Assembly (NCBI GenBank): GCA_937887565.1
Contig: CALABS010000012.1
Coordinates: forward strand, 65,956 to 129,955
DNA length: 64,000 bases
Origin: an uncultured Rhodospirillaceae bacterium
Lineage (GTDB): Bacteria > Pseudomonadota > Alphaproteobacteria > Rhodospirillales > Magnetospirillaceae
Reading direction: 5' to 3'
Part shown: piece by piece, positions 24,681-34,046 of the stretch
Layout: each line of letters opens with the position of its first letter
Position numbering within the stretch: the stretch's first letter is position 1
Notes under the pieces: model-generated
What the model saw: only the letters and a program-made list of their open reading frames with translations
Told to the model about the DNA's origin: nothing
Database searches by the model: none
Made by a program: the position numbers and the translations under genes

Positions 24681-25547
24681 ATGGACGACCAATTGAGGAG
24701 CCTTCTCGCCCAAACCCCGCTGTCGCGCCGGGCCTTCGTCGGCACCGCCCTGGCCGCCACCGGCTTCGCGGTCGCCGCCGGCCCGGCCCAGGCCTCGGCC
24801 ATCGCCACCGACAGCGACGGGCTGAGCGCCGGTCCGGTGACGATTCCCGCCCGCGACCGCGAGATCCCGGCCTATGCCGCGCGACCGGCCGCCGCCGGGC
24901 CGGCGCCGGTGGTGCTGGTGGTCCAGGAGATCTTCGGCGTCCACGAATACATCCAGGACATCTGCCGCCGGCTTGCCAAGCGGGGCTATCTGGCCGTCGC
25001 CCCCGAACTCTATGTGCGCCAGGGCGACCCGTCGGCGGTGGCGGACATCCCCACCCTGCTCAAGACCATCGTCGCCAAGGTCCCCGACGAGCAGGTGATG
25101 GCCGACCTGGACGCCGCCGCCGCCTGGGCGGCCAAGAGCGCCGGCGGCGACCCGGCCCGACTGGGCATCACCGGTTTCTGCTGGGGCGGGCGCATCGCCT
25201 GGCTGTACGCGGCCCACGCTCCCGCCCTCAAGGCCGCCGTGGCGTGGTACGGCCGACTGGAGGGCGAGGCCTCGGCGACCACGCCGCGCCACCCCATCGC
25301 CGTCGCCGGCAGCCTCAAGGCGCCGGTGCTCGGGCTCTATGGCGGCGCCGACCAGGGCATTCCGCCCGAGAGCGTCGAGCGCATGCGGGCCGCCCTCAAG
25401 ACGGCGCCGGTCGCGACCGAGATCGTGGTCTACGAGGGTGCCCCCCACGCCTTCCACGCCGATTACCGCCCCAGCTACCGCGAGGAACCGGCCAAGGACG
25501 GCTGGGCCCGCATGCTGGCCTGGTTCGACAAGCACGGAGTGAAGTGA
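24681..25547 (+). CDS. Dienelactone hydrolase family protein, Tat-exported
   Basis: A 288-residue alpha/beta hydrolase. The N-terminus has a twin-arginine-type signal (SRRAFVGTALAATGFAVAAG, then AQA). The catalytic Cys lies in GFCWGG (residues near 168), the Asp in GGADQG and the His in GAPHAFH, the Cys-Asp-His triad of dienelactone hydrolases. Family members open lactone rings in chloroaromatic breakdown, but many act on unknown esters. GGGAGG precedes the ATG. The next gene starts three bases after its stop. Confidence 0.9.
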   Translation: MDDQLRSLLAQTPLSRRAFVGTALAATGFAVAAGPAQASAIATDSDGLSAGPVTIPARDREIPAYAARPAAAGPAPVVLVVQEIFGVHEYIQDICRRLAKRGYLAVAPELYVRQGDPSAVADIPTLLKTIVAKVPDEQVMADLDAAAAWAAKSAGGDPARLGITGFCWGGRIAWLYAAHAPALKAAVAWYGRLEGEASATTPRHPIAVAGSLKAPVLGLYGGADQGIPPESVERMRAALKTAPVATEIVVYEGAPHAFHADYRPSYREEPAKDGWARMLAWFDKHGVK

Positions 25548-25549
25548 CC

Positions 25550-25933
25550 ATGGGCTGCGGTTGCCATCCCGACATCCGCGGCCTGCTGGACGCGGCGCTG
25601 TTCGACATCGACCAGTTGAAGCGGGCCATCGCCGGGCTGGCGGACGTCGCCGCCATCGAGATCATCGACGACCAGACGCCGCTGCCCTTCAAGTCCGACG
25701 TCGAGAAAGCCATCGCCGCCGGCCGCCTGGTCCGGGTCGACAGCCCCGGGCCGGGCAGCGTGGCGGTCTATCTGGACGAGGACCGCCGGATCATCCATAT
25801 CGGCCTGATCGGCGAGGGCGACCGCGTCACCTCGCGCTGGGCCGGCGGGCTGGTCTGCCGCCACGGCCTGTTCGACCTGCCCCGCAGCCACGGCGAGATG
25901 GCCCAGTTCTACGCGCCCGCCGGGCCTAGCTGA
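25550..25933 (+). CDS. Conserved small protein of unknown function
   Basis: A 127-residue soluble protein that I do not recognise. It begins MGCGCHPDIRGLLDAALFDI, has a central strand-rich part (RLVRVDSPGPGSVAVYLDED, RRIIHIGLIG) and a late VCRHGLFDLPRSHGEMAQFY. The N-terminal CGCH and the late Cys/His residues could bind metal. It follows dienelactone hydrolase by two bases, so it is co-transcribed. Its end overlaps the convergent MATE gene by eight bases. Confidence 0.7.
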   Translation: MGCGCHPDIRGLLDAALFDIDQLKRAIAGLADVAAIEIIDDQTPLPFKSDVEKAIAAGRLVRVDSPGPGSVAVYLDEDRRIIHIGLIGEGDRVTSRWAGGLVCRHGLFDLPRSHGEMAQFYAPAGPS

Positions 25934-27299
25934 CAACAAGCCCGAGCCGTTCGCGCCACGCCCAGCGCGACACCATCAGGGCGGCCACCACGCCGAGGCC
26001 GACCGCCAGGCCGATCCAGATGCCCAGACCGTCCAGGCCGCCGGCGAAGGCCAGGGCGGCCCCCAGGGGAATGGCGATCCCCCAGTAGCCGAGCCCGGCG
26101 AACAGCATCGGCACCCGGGTGTCCTTGAGCCCGCGCAGGGCGCCCGCCCCCACCGTCTGGGCGCCGTCGGCGACCTGGAAGACGCCGGCCACGGCCAGGA
26201 AGGCCACCGCCTGCGCCGCCACCGCCGGAACGTCGGCGCGGTCGAGGTCGAGGAACAGCCCGACGATGGGCAGCGGCAAACCCACCAGCACCACCGCCAT
26301 GGCCGCCATGAAGCCGACGCCCAGGACCAGCGCCACCCAGCCGGCGCGACGGATGCCGTCGCGGTCGGCCGCCCCGGCGGCCAGCCCGACCCGCACCGTC
26401 GCCGCCTGGCCGATGCCCAGCGGCACCATGAAGGTGGCCGAGGCCACCTGCAGGGCGATGGCATGGGCGGCGAGCGCGGCGGCGCCGATCACGCCCATCA
26501 GGAAGGCGGCGGCGTTGAAGCCGGTGACCTCGAACCCCAATGCCAGCCCGAGCGGAACGCCGATGCGCAGCAACTCGCGCATCTTGGGCCAATCGGATCG
26601 CCAGAAATGACCGAGCAGGTGGAAGCGGCGGAAGCGGCGGTCCCACAGGATGAAGCCCAGCAGGACCGCAAACATGAACAGGTTGGACAGCGACGAGGCC
26701 ACGCCCGCCCCCACCACGCCCAGGGCCGGCGCCCCCCAGTTGCCGAACATCAGCAGCCAGTTGACGAAGGCGTTGACCGCCACGGCGGCCAGCGTCACCA
26801 CCAGGCCGGCCTTGGGCCGTTCCAGCGCCGCGATGAAGGAGCGCAGCACCACCACCCCCAGCCCCGGCAAAAGCCCCCATTGCACCGTCCGCACGTAGTC
26901 GGCGGCGAGGCCGGACAGGGCGGGGTCCTGCCCCAGCAGCGCCAGCAGGGCGGGGGCCTGCCACAGCACCGCCCACACGGGAAGGCTGAACAGGACGCAA
27001 AGCCACAGCCCCTGGCGCACGATCCGGCGGCATTCGCGCACCGAGTGGCGGCGCCGGCCCAGGGTCTGGGCCAGCATGGGGGCGGTGGCCATGACCAGGC
27101 CGATGCCCAGGATGAAGAAGGCGAAGAAGAGGTTGGCGCCCAGGCTCCCCGCCGCCAGGTCGGCCGGCCCCAGCCACCCCATCATCAGGGTGTCGGTTGT
27201 GCCGATGGCGATCTGGGCGAGATTGGTCAGCACGATCGGCCATGCCAGGGCGGCGGTGGCGCGCAGCTCGGCGGACCAGGAGGATGGCGAAAGCGTCAT
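25926..27299 (-). CDS. MATE-family multidrug efflux transporter
   Basis: A 457-residue inner-membrane protein with about twelve hydrophobic helices in two MatE halves. The first starts LAWPIVLTNLAQIAIGTTDT and MMGWLGPADLAAGSLGANLF, the typical N-terminal MATE block, and the second starts ELLRIGVPLGLALGFEVTGF. It exchanges cationic drugs or metabolites for Na+ or H+. NorM-type members are this length. It is a single gene, convergent with the 127-residue protein. Confidence 0.93.
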   Translation of the reverse strand: MTLSPSSWSAELRATAALAWPIVLTNLAQIAIGTTDTLMMGWLGPADLAAGSLGANLFFAFFILGIGLVMATAPMLAQTLGRRRHSVRECRRIVRQGLWLCVLFSLPVWAVLWQAPALLALLGQDPALSGLAADYVRTVQWGLLPGLGVVVLRSFIAALERPKAGLVVTLAAVAVNAFVNWLLMFGNWGAPALGVVGAGVASSLSNLFMFAVLLGFILWDRRFRRFHLLGHFWRSDWPKMRELLRIGVPLGLALGFEVTGFNAAAFLMGVIGAAALAAHAIALQVASATFMVPLGIGQAATVRVGLAAGAADRDGIRRAGWVALVLGVGFMAAMAVVLVGLPLPIVGLFLDLDRADVPAVAAQAVAFLAVAGVFQVADGAQTVGAGALRGLKDTRVPMLFAGLGYWGIAIPLGAALAFAGGLDGLGIWIGLAVGLGVVAALMVSRWAWRERLGLVVS

Positions 27300-27346
27300 G
27301 GGGCGAGGTTATAGCAGCCCCGCCCCGCGACGTCGCGCCCCGGCCG

Positions 27347-27835
27347 CTATTGGTGATAGAACCCGGCGCCGACCACGTAGTCGCCGACCTTGACCACATA
27401 GGAGGTCTTGTTCTGGCTCTTGCCGGTGGCGGGGTTCTTCCACAGATAGTCCACCAGCGCCTCGCCGTCGCGGCGAGCCTTCTTGACGATTTCGCGCACC
27501 ACGTACAACTGGCCGGTGGCGTCCTTCATGTCCCAGGCGTTGGAGCCGGTGCGCTCGGGGCGGAAGCCGGTGGCCTTGTAGACGCCCTTCATGTCGAAGA
27601 CGAAGATGTAGAGATCGTCCTCGATCCATTTGCCCGACGGATCATTGAAGTCGGCGAAGGCCTTTTCCGGCCCCACCTTCTTCATATGGGCGACGGCCCG
27701 ATCGACGAACTTCTTGGTCTGCTCATAGGTGGCGGCGGGCGCCGGCTTCGCCGGGGGGGCCGGATCGGCCGCCACGACCGGCCCCGTCAGCACCAGCGCC
27801 CCCAGCAGGGCAGCGAGAAAAGTCTTCGGCCACAT
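27347..27835 (-). CDS. Secreted single-Cache domain protein
   Basis: A 162-residue protein with signal peptide (MWPKTFLAALLGALVLTGPVVAA) and one sCache_2-like domain: TKKFVDRAVAHMKKVGPEKA, GKWIEDDLYIFVFDMKGVYK, SYVVKVGDYVVGAGFY. It has no membrane or signalling part, so it is a free periplasmic sensor or binding protein, probably for a small ligand. The ATG at 27835 follows AGGGGGA; the longer frame adds an unlikely leader. Confidence 0.8.
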   Translation of the reverse strand: MWPKTFLAALLGALVLTGPVVAADPAPPAKPAPAATYEQTKKFVDRAVAHMKKVGPEKAFADFNDPSGKWIEDDLYIFVFDMKGVYKATGFRPERTGSNAWDMKDATGQLYVVREIVKKARRDGEALVDYLWKNPATGKSQNKTSYVVKVGDYVVGAGFYHQ

Positions 27836-27904
27836 CGTATCCCCCTTCCGCATATGCATGGGTTGTTTCTAATATAACCGCCCCCGATTTGGAAGGTCCG
27901 CCGC

Positions 27905-29101
27905 GTGCAGCCGTTTCCCGCCTTCACCCTTTCCCCCCTGCCCCGCATCCTGTTCGGCGCCGGCCGCCTGGCGGACCTGCCGGCCGAGACGGCGCGGCTG
28001 GGCCGCCGCGCGCTGCTGGTCACCGGCGCCCGCTCGTTGCGGGACGGGCCGCGCTGGCGGCCGCTGATGGACGGATTCGCGGCCGCCGGCGTGACGGTGG
28101 CGACCATGGCGGTGGCCGGCGAGCCCACCCCCGAGCTGGTGGACGGCGCCGTCGCCGAGTTCGCGGGCACGGGACTCGAGGTGGTGGTGGCGGTCGGCGG
28201 CGGCAGCGCGCTGGACGCCGCCAAGGCGATCGCCGGCCTGCTGCCCACCGGCGCCTCGGTGATGGACCACCTGGAATATGTGGGACGCGGGATACCCTAT
28301 GCCGGCCCGGCGCTGCCGCTGGTGGCGGTGCCCACCACCGCCGGCACCGGTGCCGAGGCGACCAGGAACGCGGTGATCTCGCGGACCGGCCCCGACGGCT
28401 TCAAGCGCAGCTTCCGCGACGACCGGCTGATGCCGGCCGTGGCCGTGGTCGATCCCGGGCTGCTGGAGGGCTGCCCGCGCGAGGTGATGGCCGCCAACGG
28501 CATGGACGCCTTCACCCAATTGCTGGAGGCCTATGTCTCGACCCGCGCCAACCCGCTGACCGACGCCCTGGCGTGGTCGGGCCTGGAGGCGTTCCGCGAC
28601 GGCTTCTTCGCCGCGCTGGAGGGAGGCGGCGACGAGGCCGCCAACGGCCGCGCGCGGCTGGCCTACGCGGCGCTGGCCTCGGGCATCTGCCTGGCTCAGA
28701 CCGGCCTGGGCGCGGTGCACGGAATGGCCTCGCCGCTGGGCGCGTATTTCCCCATCCCCCATGGCGTGGTGTGCGGCACCCTGGTGGCCGAGACCACCCA
28801 CGCCAACATCGAGGCGCTGCTGGACCGCGACCCGTTCGGCCCGGCGCTTCCCAAATACGGCAAGGTCGGCGGCATGTTGTCGGGCCACGCCCGCGTCTGC
28901 GGCGGCGACGGGCTGATCATGCTGACCGACGTGCTGGATGCCTGGACCGAGCGGCTGGCCCTGCCGCGCCTGGGCGCGTTCGGCGTCACCGCCGCCGATG
29001 TCCCGCGCATCGTCGCCGCCTCGGGCGGCAACAGCATGAAGACCAATCCCGTCGTGCTGGAACCGGCGGAGATCGCCGCCATCGTGACGAGGCGATTGTA
29101 A
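27905..29101 (+). CDS. Iron-containing alcohol dehydrogenase
   Basis: A 398-residue NAD(P)-dependent group III dehydrogenase. The dinucleotide loop is VAVGGGSALDAAKAIAG, followed by PLVAVPTTAGTGAEATRNAV. The metal site region reads GMDAFTQLLEAYVS, LGAVHGMASPLG and IPHGVVCGT. One usual His ligand is Gln here (T-Q in place of T-H), as in a recognised subgroup of the family. The start is GTG 27905. Substrate unknown. It is divergent from the Cache gene, with only 69 bases between starts, and convergent with the next gene. Confidence 0.9.
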   Translation: MQPFPAFTLSPLPRILFGAGRLADLPAETARLGRRALLVTGARSLRDGPRWRPLMDGFAAAGVTVATMAVAGEPTPELVDGAVAEFAGTGLEVVVAVGGGSALDAAKAIAGLLPTGASVMDHLEYVGRGIPYAGPALPLVAVPTTAGTGAEATRNAVISRTGPDGFKRSFRDDRLMPAVAVVDPGLLEGCPREVMAANGMDAFTQLLEAYVSTRANPLTDALAWSGLEAFRDGFFAALEGGGDEAANGRARLAYAALASGICLAQTGLGAVHGMASPLGAYFPIPHGVVCGTLVAETTHANIEALLDRDPFGPALPKYGKVGGMLSGHARVCGGDGLIMLTDVLDAWTERLALPRLGAFGVTAADVPRIVAASGGNSMKTNPVVLEPAEIAAIVTRRL

Positions 29102-29104
29102 GGC

Positions 29105-29863
29105 TCAGTCGGTCACGCCGCGTTCGGCGCCAAACCGCTTCTTGATGTCGGCGACCAGCTTCCTGTTGTCGGCCAGCCAGGCGTCGAACTCGGCCACCAA
29201 GTCGGGACGGGACACGCTGGAAAGGTGGTAGCTGTCGCGGGAATGGGGCAGGCCGGGGTCGAAGACCAGGGCCCCCGGCATGGCCAGCACGCGGTCGAGG
29301 TAGTGGTGGGCCACCGCCACGCTGGCATAGGCGCCGTCGATGCGCTTGAGCGCCGCCTGCTTGAGCAGCAGCTCCAGCTTCGGGTTCTCGCGCAGGTGAA
29401 CGGCGCCGTCCTTGACCCGACCCAGCCAGGCGTAGGGCGTGAAACCCGACACCGTGCCCAGGACCTGGATCGCCTCGACGCCGGCGCCCACCGCGCCCGG
29501 CGGCACCATCACGCCGTCCACATAGGCGATCACCGGCTGGCTGTAGACCACATGGTGGCCCTGCTTCTGGTCGGCGGCCCAATAGGAATTGTCGGGAAAC
29601 TTGATGTCGACGCCGCCGCCCAGCAGTTCGGCGAACAGGCGCTTCACCGGCAGGGCGCGATAGGTGACCTTGTAGCCCCTGGCCTTGGCGAAGGCGTCCA
29701 GGATGTCGCGGGCGGCCCCCACGTATTCCTTGTCCATCATCGCGTAGACCGGATAGTAGTCGAGGTCCTCGACACCGACCACGATCTCCCGCTCGGCCGC
29801 CTGCCCGGCCCCACCGAGCAGCAGGACCGCGGCGACCGCGGCAACCAATCCCAAACGCTTCAT
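29105..29863 (-). CDS. Periplasmic solute-binding protein, family 3
   Basis: A 252-residue protein with a signal peptide (MKRLGLVAAVAAVLLLGGAG) and a SBP_bac_3-type fold: REIVVGVEDLDYYPVYAMMD, ARDILDAFAKARGYKVTYRA, then ELLGGGVDIKFPDNSYWA. Such proteins deliver amino acids or similar ligands to ABC permeases, or serve as sensors. No permease is nearby, so a stand-alone role is likely. It ends three bases from the convergent dehydrogenase stop. Confidence 0.85.
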   Translation of the reverse strand: MKRLGLVAAVAAVLLLGGAGQAAEREIVVGVEDLDYYPVYAMMDKEYVGAARDILDAFAKARGYKVTYRALPVKRLFAELLGGGVDIKFPDNSYWAADQKQGHHVVYSQPVIAYVDGVMVPPGAVGAGVEAIQVLGTVSGFTPYAWLGRVKDGAVHLRENPKLELLLKQAALKRIDGAYASVAVAHHYLDRVLAMPGALVFDPGLPHSRDSYHLSSVSRPDLVAEFDAWLADNRKLVADIKKRFGAERGVTD

Positions 29864-29916
29864 CCGTTTCGGCTCCCCCGAACCCTGAGCACGCGGGACG
29901 ATACCACCCCCGAAAA

Positions 29917-30501
29917 TCAAATGCACGCGATGCGTTCCACTCGGCCGGCGGCCAAACGGTAAACGGCATCCTGGGGGCTGTCGGCGGCCAGGGCCTCGGC
30001 CGGATCGAGCCTGGCATAAAGCCCGCGCAGCATCTTGCCGGCCACCCCGTGGCTGACCACCACCAGCCGTTCGCCGGCCCGGCGCTCGGCCAACCAGGCC
30101 GACAGCCGAGCGGTCAGGGCGGCATGGGTCTCGCATCCCGGGCAGCGGAAATACCAGGCGTCGAGGCCACTGCCGAACAGTTCGGGATGCGCCGCCTGCA
30201 TCTCGGCGCGCAGCCGGCCCGAGAAGGTGCCGGTGCCCACCTCCTGCAGCCGTTCGTCCTTTTCCACCGCCGCAAAGGACAGTCCGGCGGTCTCGCACAG
30301 GATGGCGGCGGTCTGGACGCAACGGCCCAGCGGGCTGGTCACCACCCGCCAGCCGGCATCCACCAGCGGCGCGAGGGTGCGGCCATAGGCCTGGGCCTGG
30401 GCGATGCCCTTCAGGGTCAAGGGCGAATCGGCATGCCCTTGCAGCCGCTTCTCGCGGTTCCAGTGGGTCTCGCCGTGGCGGATGAGGAGGATGGTGGGCA
30501 T
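29917..30501 (-). CDS. Histidine phosphatase family protein
   Basis: A 194-residue phosphoglycerate mutase-like phosphatase. The catalytic LIRHGETHWN motif is at residues 6-15 with the phospho-accepting His, TSPLGRCVQTA follows, and the second His is in VVVSHGVAGK. Candidates include alpha-ribazole phosphatase (CobC) and phosphoglycerate mutase-like enzymes; context does not decide. The ATG overlaps the pheT stop (TGATG), so it is translated from the pheST transcript. Confidence 0.88.
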   Translation of the reverse strand: MPTILLIRHGETHWNREKRLQGHADSPLTLKGIAQAQAYGRTLAPLVDAGWRVVTSPLGRCVQTAAILCETAGLSFAAVEKDERLQEVGTGTFSGRLRAEMQAAHPELFGSGLDAWYFRCPGCETHAALTARLSAWLAERRAGERLVVVSHGVAGKMLRGLYARLDPAEALAADSPQDAVYRLAAGRVERIACI

Positions 30502-32897
30502 CACCCGCGCAGCACGCCGCCGGTGGCCTTGACCACTGCGTCGACGATGCGCTTGGCCACCGCCTCGATCTCGTCGTCGGTCAGGGTCTTCTCGACCGGC
30601 TGCAGCGTCACCGAGACGGCGATGGACTTCTTGCCCTCGCCCACGTTGGGCCCCTCGTAGAGGTCGAAGACCGCCACGTCGGTCACCAGCGCCTTGTCGG
30701 CATTCCGCGCCGCCCGCGCCACGGCGTCGGCGGGAATGCCGGCATCCAGCACGAAGGCGAAGTCGCGGTCCAGCGGCTGGAACGGCGACAGCTTGAGCAG
30801 GGGCCTGGCCTTGGTCGCCTTGGCCTTGGGCTGCGGGATGGCGTCGAGGAACACCTCGAAGCCGGCCACCGGCCCCTTGACGTCCATCTTCGCCAGAACG
30901 CCGGGATGCAGCTCGCCGAAAAAGCCGACCGGCTTGTTGCCGAGCTTCAACACGCCCGACCGGCCCGGGTGGTACCAGGCCGGCGCCTCGGCGGCGACCT
31001 GGAACGAGTCGGGGTTGCCGCCCACGGCGGCGATCACCGCCAGGGCGTCGGCCTTGGCGTCGAACACGTCCACCGGCCGGCTCTTCTCGGACCAGTGGCG
31101 GGGCACCGCGCGCCCCGGGCGGATGCCGGCGGCGACGGCCCGCTGCTGGCCGGGCTCGGGGCCGTCGAACTGCGGCCCGATCTCGAACAGGCCGGCGTCC
31201 TTCATGCCGCGATCGGCATTGCGGCCCGAAGCGGCGACCAGGTTGGGCAGCACGCTGGGGCGCATGCAGTCGAGGTCGGCCGAGATCGGGTTGGCCAGAT
31301 GCATCTCGGGGGCGCCGCCGCCGAACAGCCTGGCGGTGGCCGACGGCAGGAACGACCAGGTCACCGTCTCGACCAGCCCCCGCCCGGCCAGGGCACGCCG
31401 GGTCCATCCGGCCCGCCGCTGGGCCGGGGTCAGCACCGGCTTGGGCATGCTGGGCCGGGGCAGCGGCACCATCGGCAGCTCGTCGTAGCCGTTGATGCGG
31501 ATGACCTCTTCCACCAGATCGTGCTCGGCGGTGATGTCGCCGCGCCACGACGGCGGCACCACCAGCAGGGCGTCGCCGTGCTCCGAGACCTCGCAGCCCA
31601 GGGCGCGCAGGATATCCTCCTGCTTCTGCCGCGACACGTCCACGCCGCCCAGTTCCACCACCCGCTCGGGCCGCAGGACGATGGACAGGCGCCAATCCGG
31701 CTCGTCGCCGGCGACCACCAGTTCCGAGGCCTCGCCGCCGCACAGGTCGAGGATCATGCGGGTGGCCAGTTCGGCCGCGTCGCGCAGGAACGCGGGGTCG
31801 ACGCCGCGCTCGAAGCGGAAGCGGGCATCCGACAGGATGTCGAGGCGGCGGCCGGTGGCGGCGGTGCGAATGGGGTCGAAATAGGCCACTTCCAGGAACA
31901 CGTCGGTGGTGTCGCCGGTGCAGCCGGAATGTTCGCCGCCCATGACGCCGGCGATGCCCTCGGGGCCGGCCTCGTCGGCGATCACCGTCATGGTGGCGTC
32001 GAGGGTGTATTCCTTGCCGTTGAGCGCCAGCAGGGTCTCGCCGTCGCAGGCCAGGCGGGCGCGGATGTCGCCCGTGACCTTGGCGGCGTCGAACACGTGC
32101 AGCGGCCGGGCGCGGTCGTAGGTGACGTAATTGGTGATGTCCACCAGCGCCGAGATCGGCCTGAGCCCGATGGCCTCGAGCCGCGCCTTCAGCCAGGCGG
32201 GACTGTCGCCGTTCCTGACTCCCCGGATCATCCGGCCGACGAAATAGGGGCAGGCCGGGCGGGTCTCGGGGGTGAAGTCCAGCCGCACGCCGATGGGGCT
32301 CTTGAAGGCGCCGGGCACCGGTTCGACGGGCGCCGGCCGGAGCGCCCCCAACCCCGAGGCGGCGAGGTCGCGGGCGACGCCGCGCACGCCCAGGCAGTCG
32401 GCGCGGTTGGGGGTGATGGAAATGTCGATCACCGGATCGAAGCTCATCACCTCGACCAGAGGCGCGCCCACCGGCGAGTCGGAGGGCAACTCGGCGATGC
32501 CCTCGTGGTCCTCGCCCAATTTGAGTTCGCGCCACGAGCACATCATGCCCTGGCTTTCGACGCCGCGCACCTTGCCGGCCTTCAGCCTGTCGCCGGTGGC
32601 GGGGATGTAGGTGCCGGGCTGAGCCAGGATGACCTTGAGGCCGGCCCGCGCGTTGGGGGCGCCGCACACCACCTGCAGCACGTCCTTGCCGTTGGACACC
32701 TTGCACAGCTTCAGCTTGTCGGCGTCGGGGTGTTTGTCGGCCTCCAGAACATGGCCGACCACGAAGCCGCCCAGATCGCGGGCGGGATCGTGGATGTCTT
32801 CGACCTCGAGGCCGAGCATGGTCAGCCGCTCGCCGATCTCGTCCAGCGAGGCGTCGGTGTCCAGATGGTCCTTGAGCCAGGAGAGGGTGAATTTCAT
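30501..32897 (-). CDS. pheT: Phenylalanine-tRNA ligase beta subunit
   Basis: A 798-residue subunit of the (alpha-beta)2 synthetase that charges tRNA-Phe. It has the N-terminal tRNA-binding EMAP-like domain (GFVVGHVLEADKHPDADKL), the B3/B4 editing module, B5, the core (LVEEVIRINGYDELP) and the C-terminal anticodon-binding ferredoxin fold (LKLSPFQPLDRDFAFVLD). The length is standard. The start at 32897 overlaps the pheS stop (ATGA). The open frame beyond it is only a shadow of pheS. Confidence 0.97.
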   Translation of the reverse strand: MKFTLSWLKDHLDTDASLDEIGERLTMLGLEVEDIHDPARDLGGFVVGHVLEADKHPDADKLKLCKVSNGKDVLQVVCGAPNARAGLKVILAQPGTYIPATGDRLKAGKVRGVESQGMMCSWRELKLGEDHEGIAELPSDSPVGAPLVEVMSFDPVIDISITPNRADCLGVRGVARDLAASGLGALRPAPVEPVPGAFKSPIGVRLDFTPETRPACPYFVGRMIRGVRNGDSPAWLKARLEAIGLRPISALVDITNYVTYDRARPLHVFDAAKVTGDIRARLACDGETLLALNGKEYTLDATMTVIADEAGPEGIAGVMGGEHSGCTGDTTDVFLEVAYFDPIRTAATGRRLDILSDARFRFERGVDPAFLRDAAELATRMILDLCGGEASELVVAGDEPDWRLSIVLRPERVVELGGVDVSRQKQEDILRALGCEVSEHGDALLVVPPSWRGDITAEHDLVEEVIRINGYDELPMVPLPRPSMPKPVLTPAQRRAGWTRRALAGRGLVETVTWSFLPSATARLFGGGAPEMHLANPISADLDCMRPSVLPNLVAASGRNADRGMKDAGLFEIGPQFDGPEPGQQRAVAAGIRPGRAVPRHWSEKSRPVDVFDAKADALAVIAAVGGNPDSFQVAAEAPAWYHPGRSGVLKLGNKPVGFFGELHPGVLAKMDVKGPVAGFEVFLDAIPQPKAKATKARPLLKLSPFQPLDRDFAFVLDAGIPADAVARAARNADKALVTDVAVFDLYEGPNVGEGKKSIAVSVTLQPVEKTLTDDEIEAVAKRIVDAVVKATGGVLRG

Positions 32898-33970
32898 CGG
32901 GTCAGCCCTCCGGACAGGGTCGGCACGTCGAGCGGCAGGAAACCGTAGTGCCTGAGCCAGCGGATGTCGGAATCGAAGAAGGTGCGCAAGTCGGGGATGC
33001 CGTATTTCAGCATCGCCATGCGCTCGACGCCCATGCCGAAGGCGAAGCCCTGGTACTCCTCGGGGTCCAGGCCGCAGGCCTTCAGCACGTTGGGATGCAC
33101 CATGCCCGAGCCGCCGATCTCGAGCCAGCCCTTGCCGGGGCCGATCTTCAGCTCGCCGCCCTCGCGCGAGCAGCCGATGTCGATCTCGGCCGAGGGCTCG
33201 GTGAAGGGGAAGAAGCTGGGCCGGAACCGCACCGGGACGTCGTCGACCTCGAAGAAGGTGCGCACGAATTCGATCAGCGTGCCCTTGAGATGGCCCATAT
33301 GGGTCGAGCGGTCGATGACCAGCCCCTCGATCTGGTGGAACATCGGCGTGTGGGTCATGTCGCTGTCGCAGCGATAGGTGCGGCCCGGCGCGGTGATGCG
33401 GATGGGCGGCTTGTTGGCCAGCATGGTGCGGATCTGCACCGGGCTGGTGTGGGTGCGCAACAGGTTGCGGCCGCCGTCCGCCTTCTCGCCGAAATAGAAG
33501 GTGTCGTGCATCTGCCGGGCCGGGTGCTCGGCCGGGATGTTGAGGGCGGTGAAATTGTGGAAGTCGTCCTCTATGTCCGGGCCCTCGGCCACCTCGAAGC
33601 CCATCTGGGCGAAGATGGCGGCCATTTCCTCCATCACCTGGCTGATGGGATGGATGCGCCCCATGGCCTCGGGGCGCGGCGGCAGGGTGACGTCGACGCG
33701 CTCGCGGGCCAGGCGCTCGTCCAGCGCGGCGGCCTCGAGGTCGACCTTGCGGGCGGCGATGGCGGCGGCGACCTCGTCCTTGACCGCGTTCAGGCGCGCC
33801 CCGGCGGCCTTGCGCTCCTCGGGGTCCATCTTGCCCAAGGTCGCCATCAGGCCCGAGACCGAGCCCTTCTTGCCCAGGGCGGCGACGCGGGCCGCTTCCA
33901 GCTGGTCGAGGCCGGCGGCCTCGGCGACGGCCGTCATGGCGGCGGCGCGGATCTTCTCGAGTTCGTCCAT
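32894..33970 (-). CDS. pheS: Phenylalanine-tRNA ligase alpha subunit
   Basis: A 358-residue class II synthetase subunit. It has an N-terminal coiled coil that contacts tRNA, motif 1 (HPISQVMEEMAAIFAQMGFE), motif 2 (RTYRCDSDMTHTPMFHQIEG) and motif 3 (FGMGVERMAMLKYGIPDLRT). The start at 33970 has GGGGA five bases upstream. Three ATGs lie close together, but the family begins MDEL or similar. A hairpin with a short T-run lies between rplT and this gene. Confidence 0.97.
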   Translation of the reverse strand: MDELEKIRAAAMTAVAEAAGLDQLEAARVAALGKKGSVSGLMATLGKMDPEERKAAGARLNAVKDEVAAAIAARKVDLEAAALDERLARERVDVTLPPRPEAMGRIHPISQVMEEMAAIFAQMGFEVAEGPDIEDDFHNFTALNIPAEHPARQMHDTFYFGEKADGGRNLLRTHTSPVQIRTMLANKPPIRITAPGRTYRCDSDMTHTPMFHQIEGLVIDRSTHMGHLKGTLIEFVRTFFEVDDVPVRFRPSFFPFTEPSAEIDIGCSREGGELKIGPGKGWLEIGGSGMVHPNVLKACGLDPEEYQGFAFGMGVERMAMLKYGIPDLRTFFDSDIRWLRHYGFLPLDVPTLSGGLTR

Positions 33971-33994
33971 CTGATTCCCCATCAAGACGCGAAA

Positions 33995-34019
33995 GGGGCC
34001 GCCCAATACGGGCAGCCCC
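33995..34019 (-). terminator. Hairpin between rplT and pheS
   Basis: On the minus strand GGGGCTGCCC, a GTATT loop and GGGCGGCCCC form a ten-base stem followed by TTTC. It could end most rplT transcripts or act as an attenuator limiting pheST. The T-run is short. Confidence 0.6.
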
Positions 34020-34046
34020 TCCGTGAAAACCGGCTCGGATCAAGCC

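Noticed and set aside
32898..34043. N-terminal extension of pheT
   Set aside because: It is the shadow of pheS; real PheT starts with the tRNA-binding domain at 32897.
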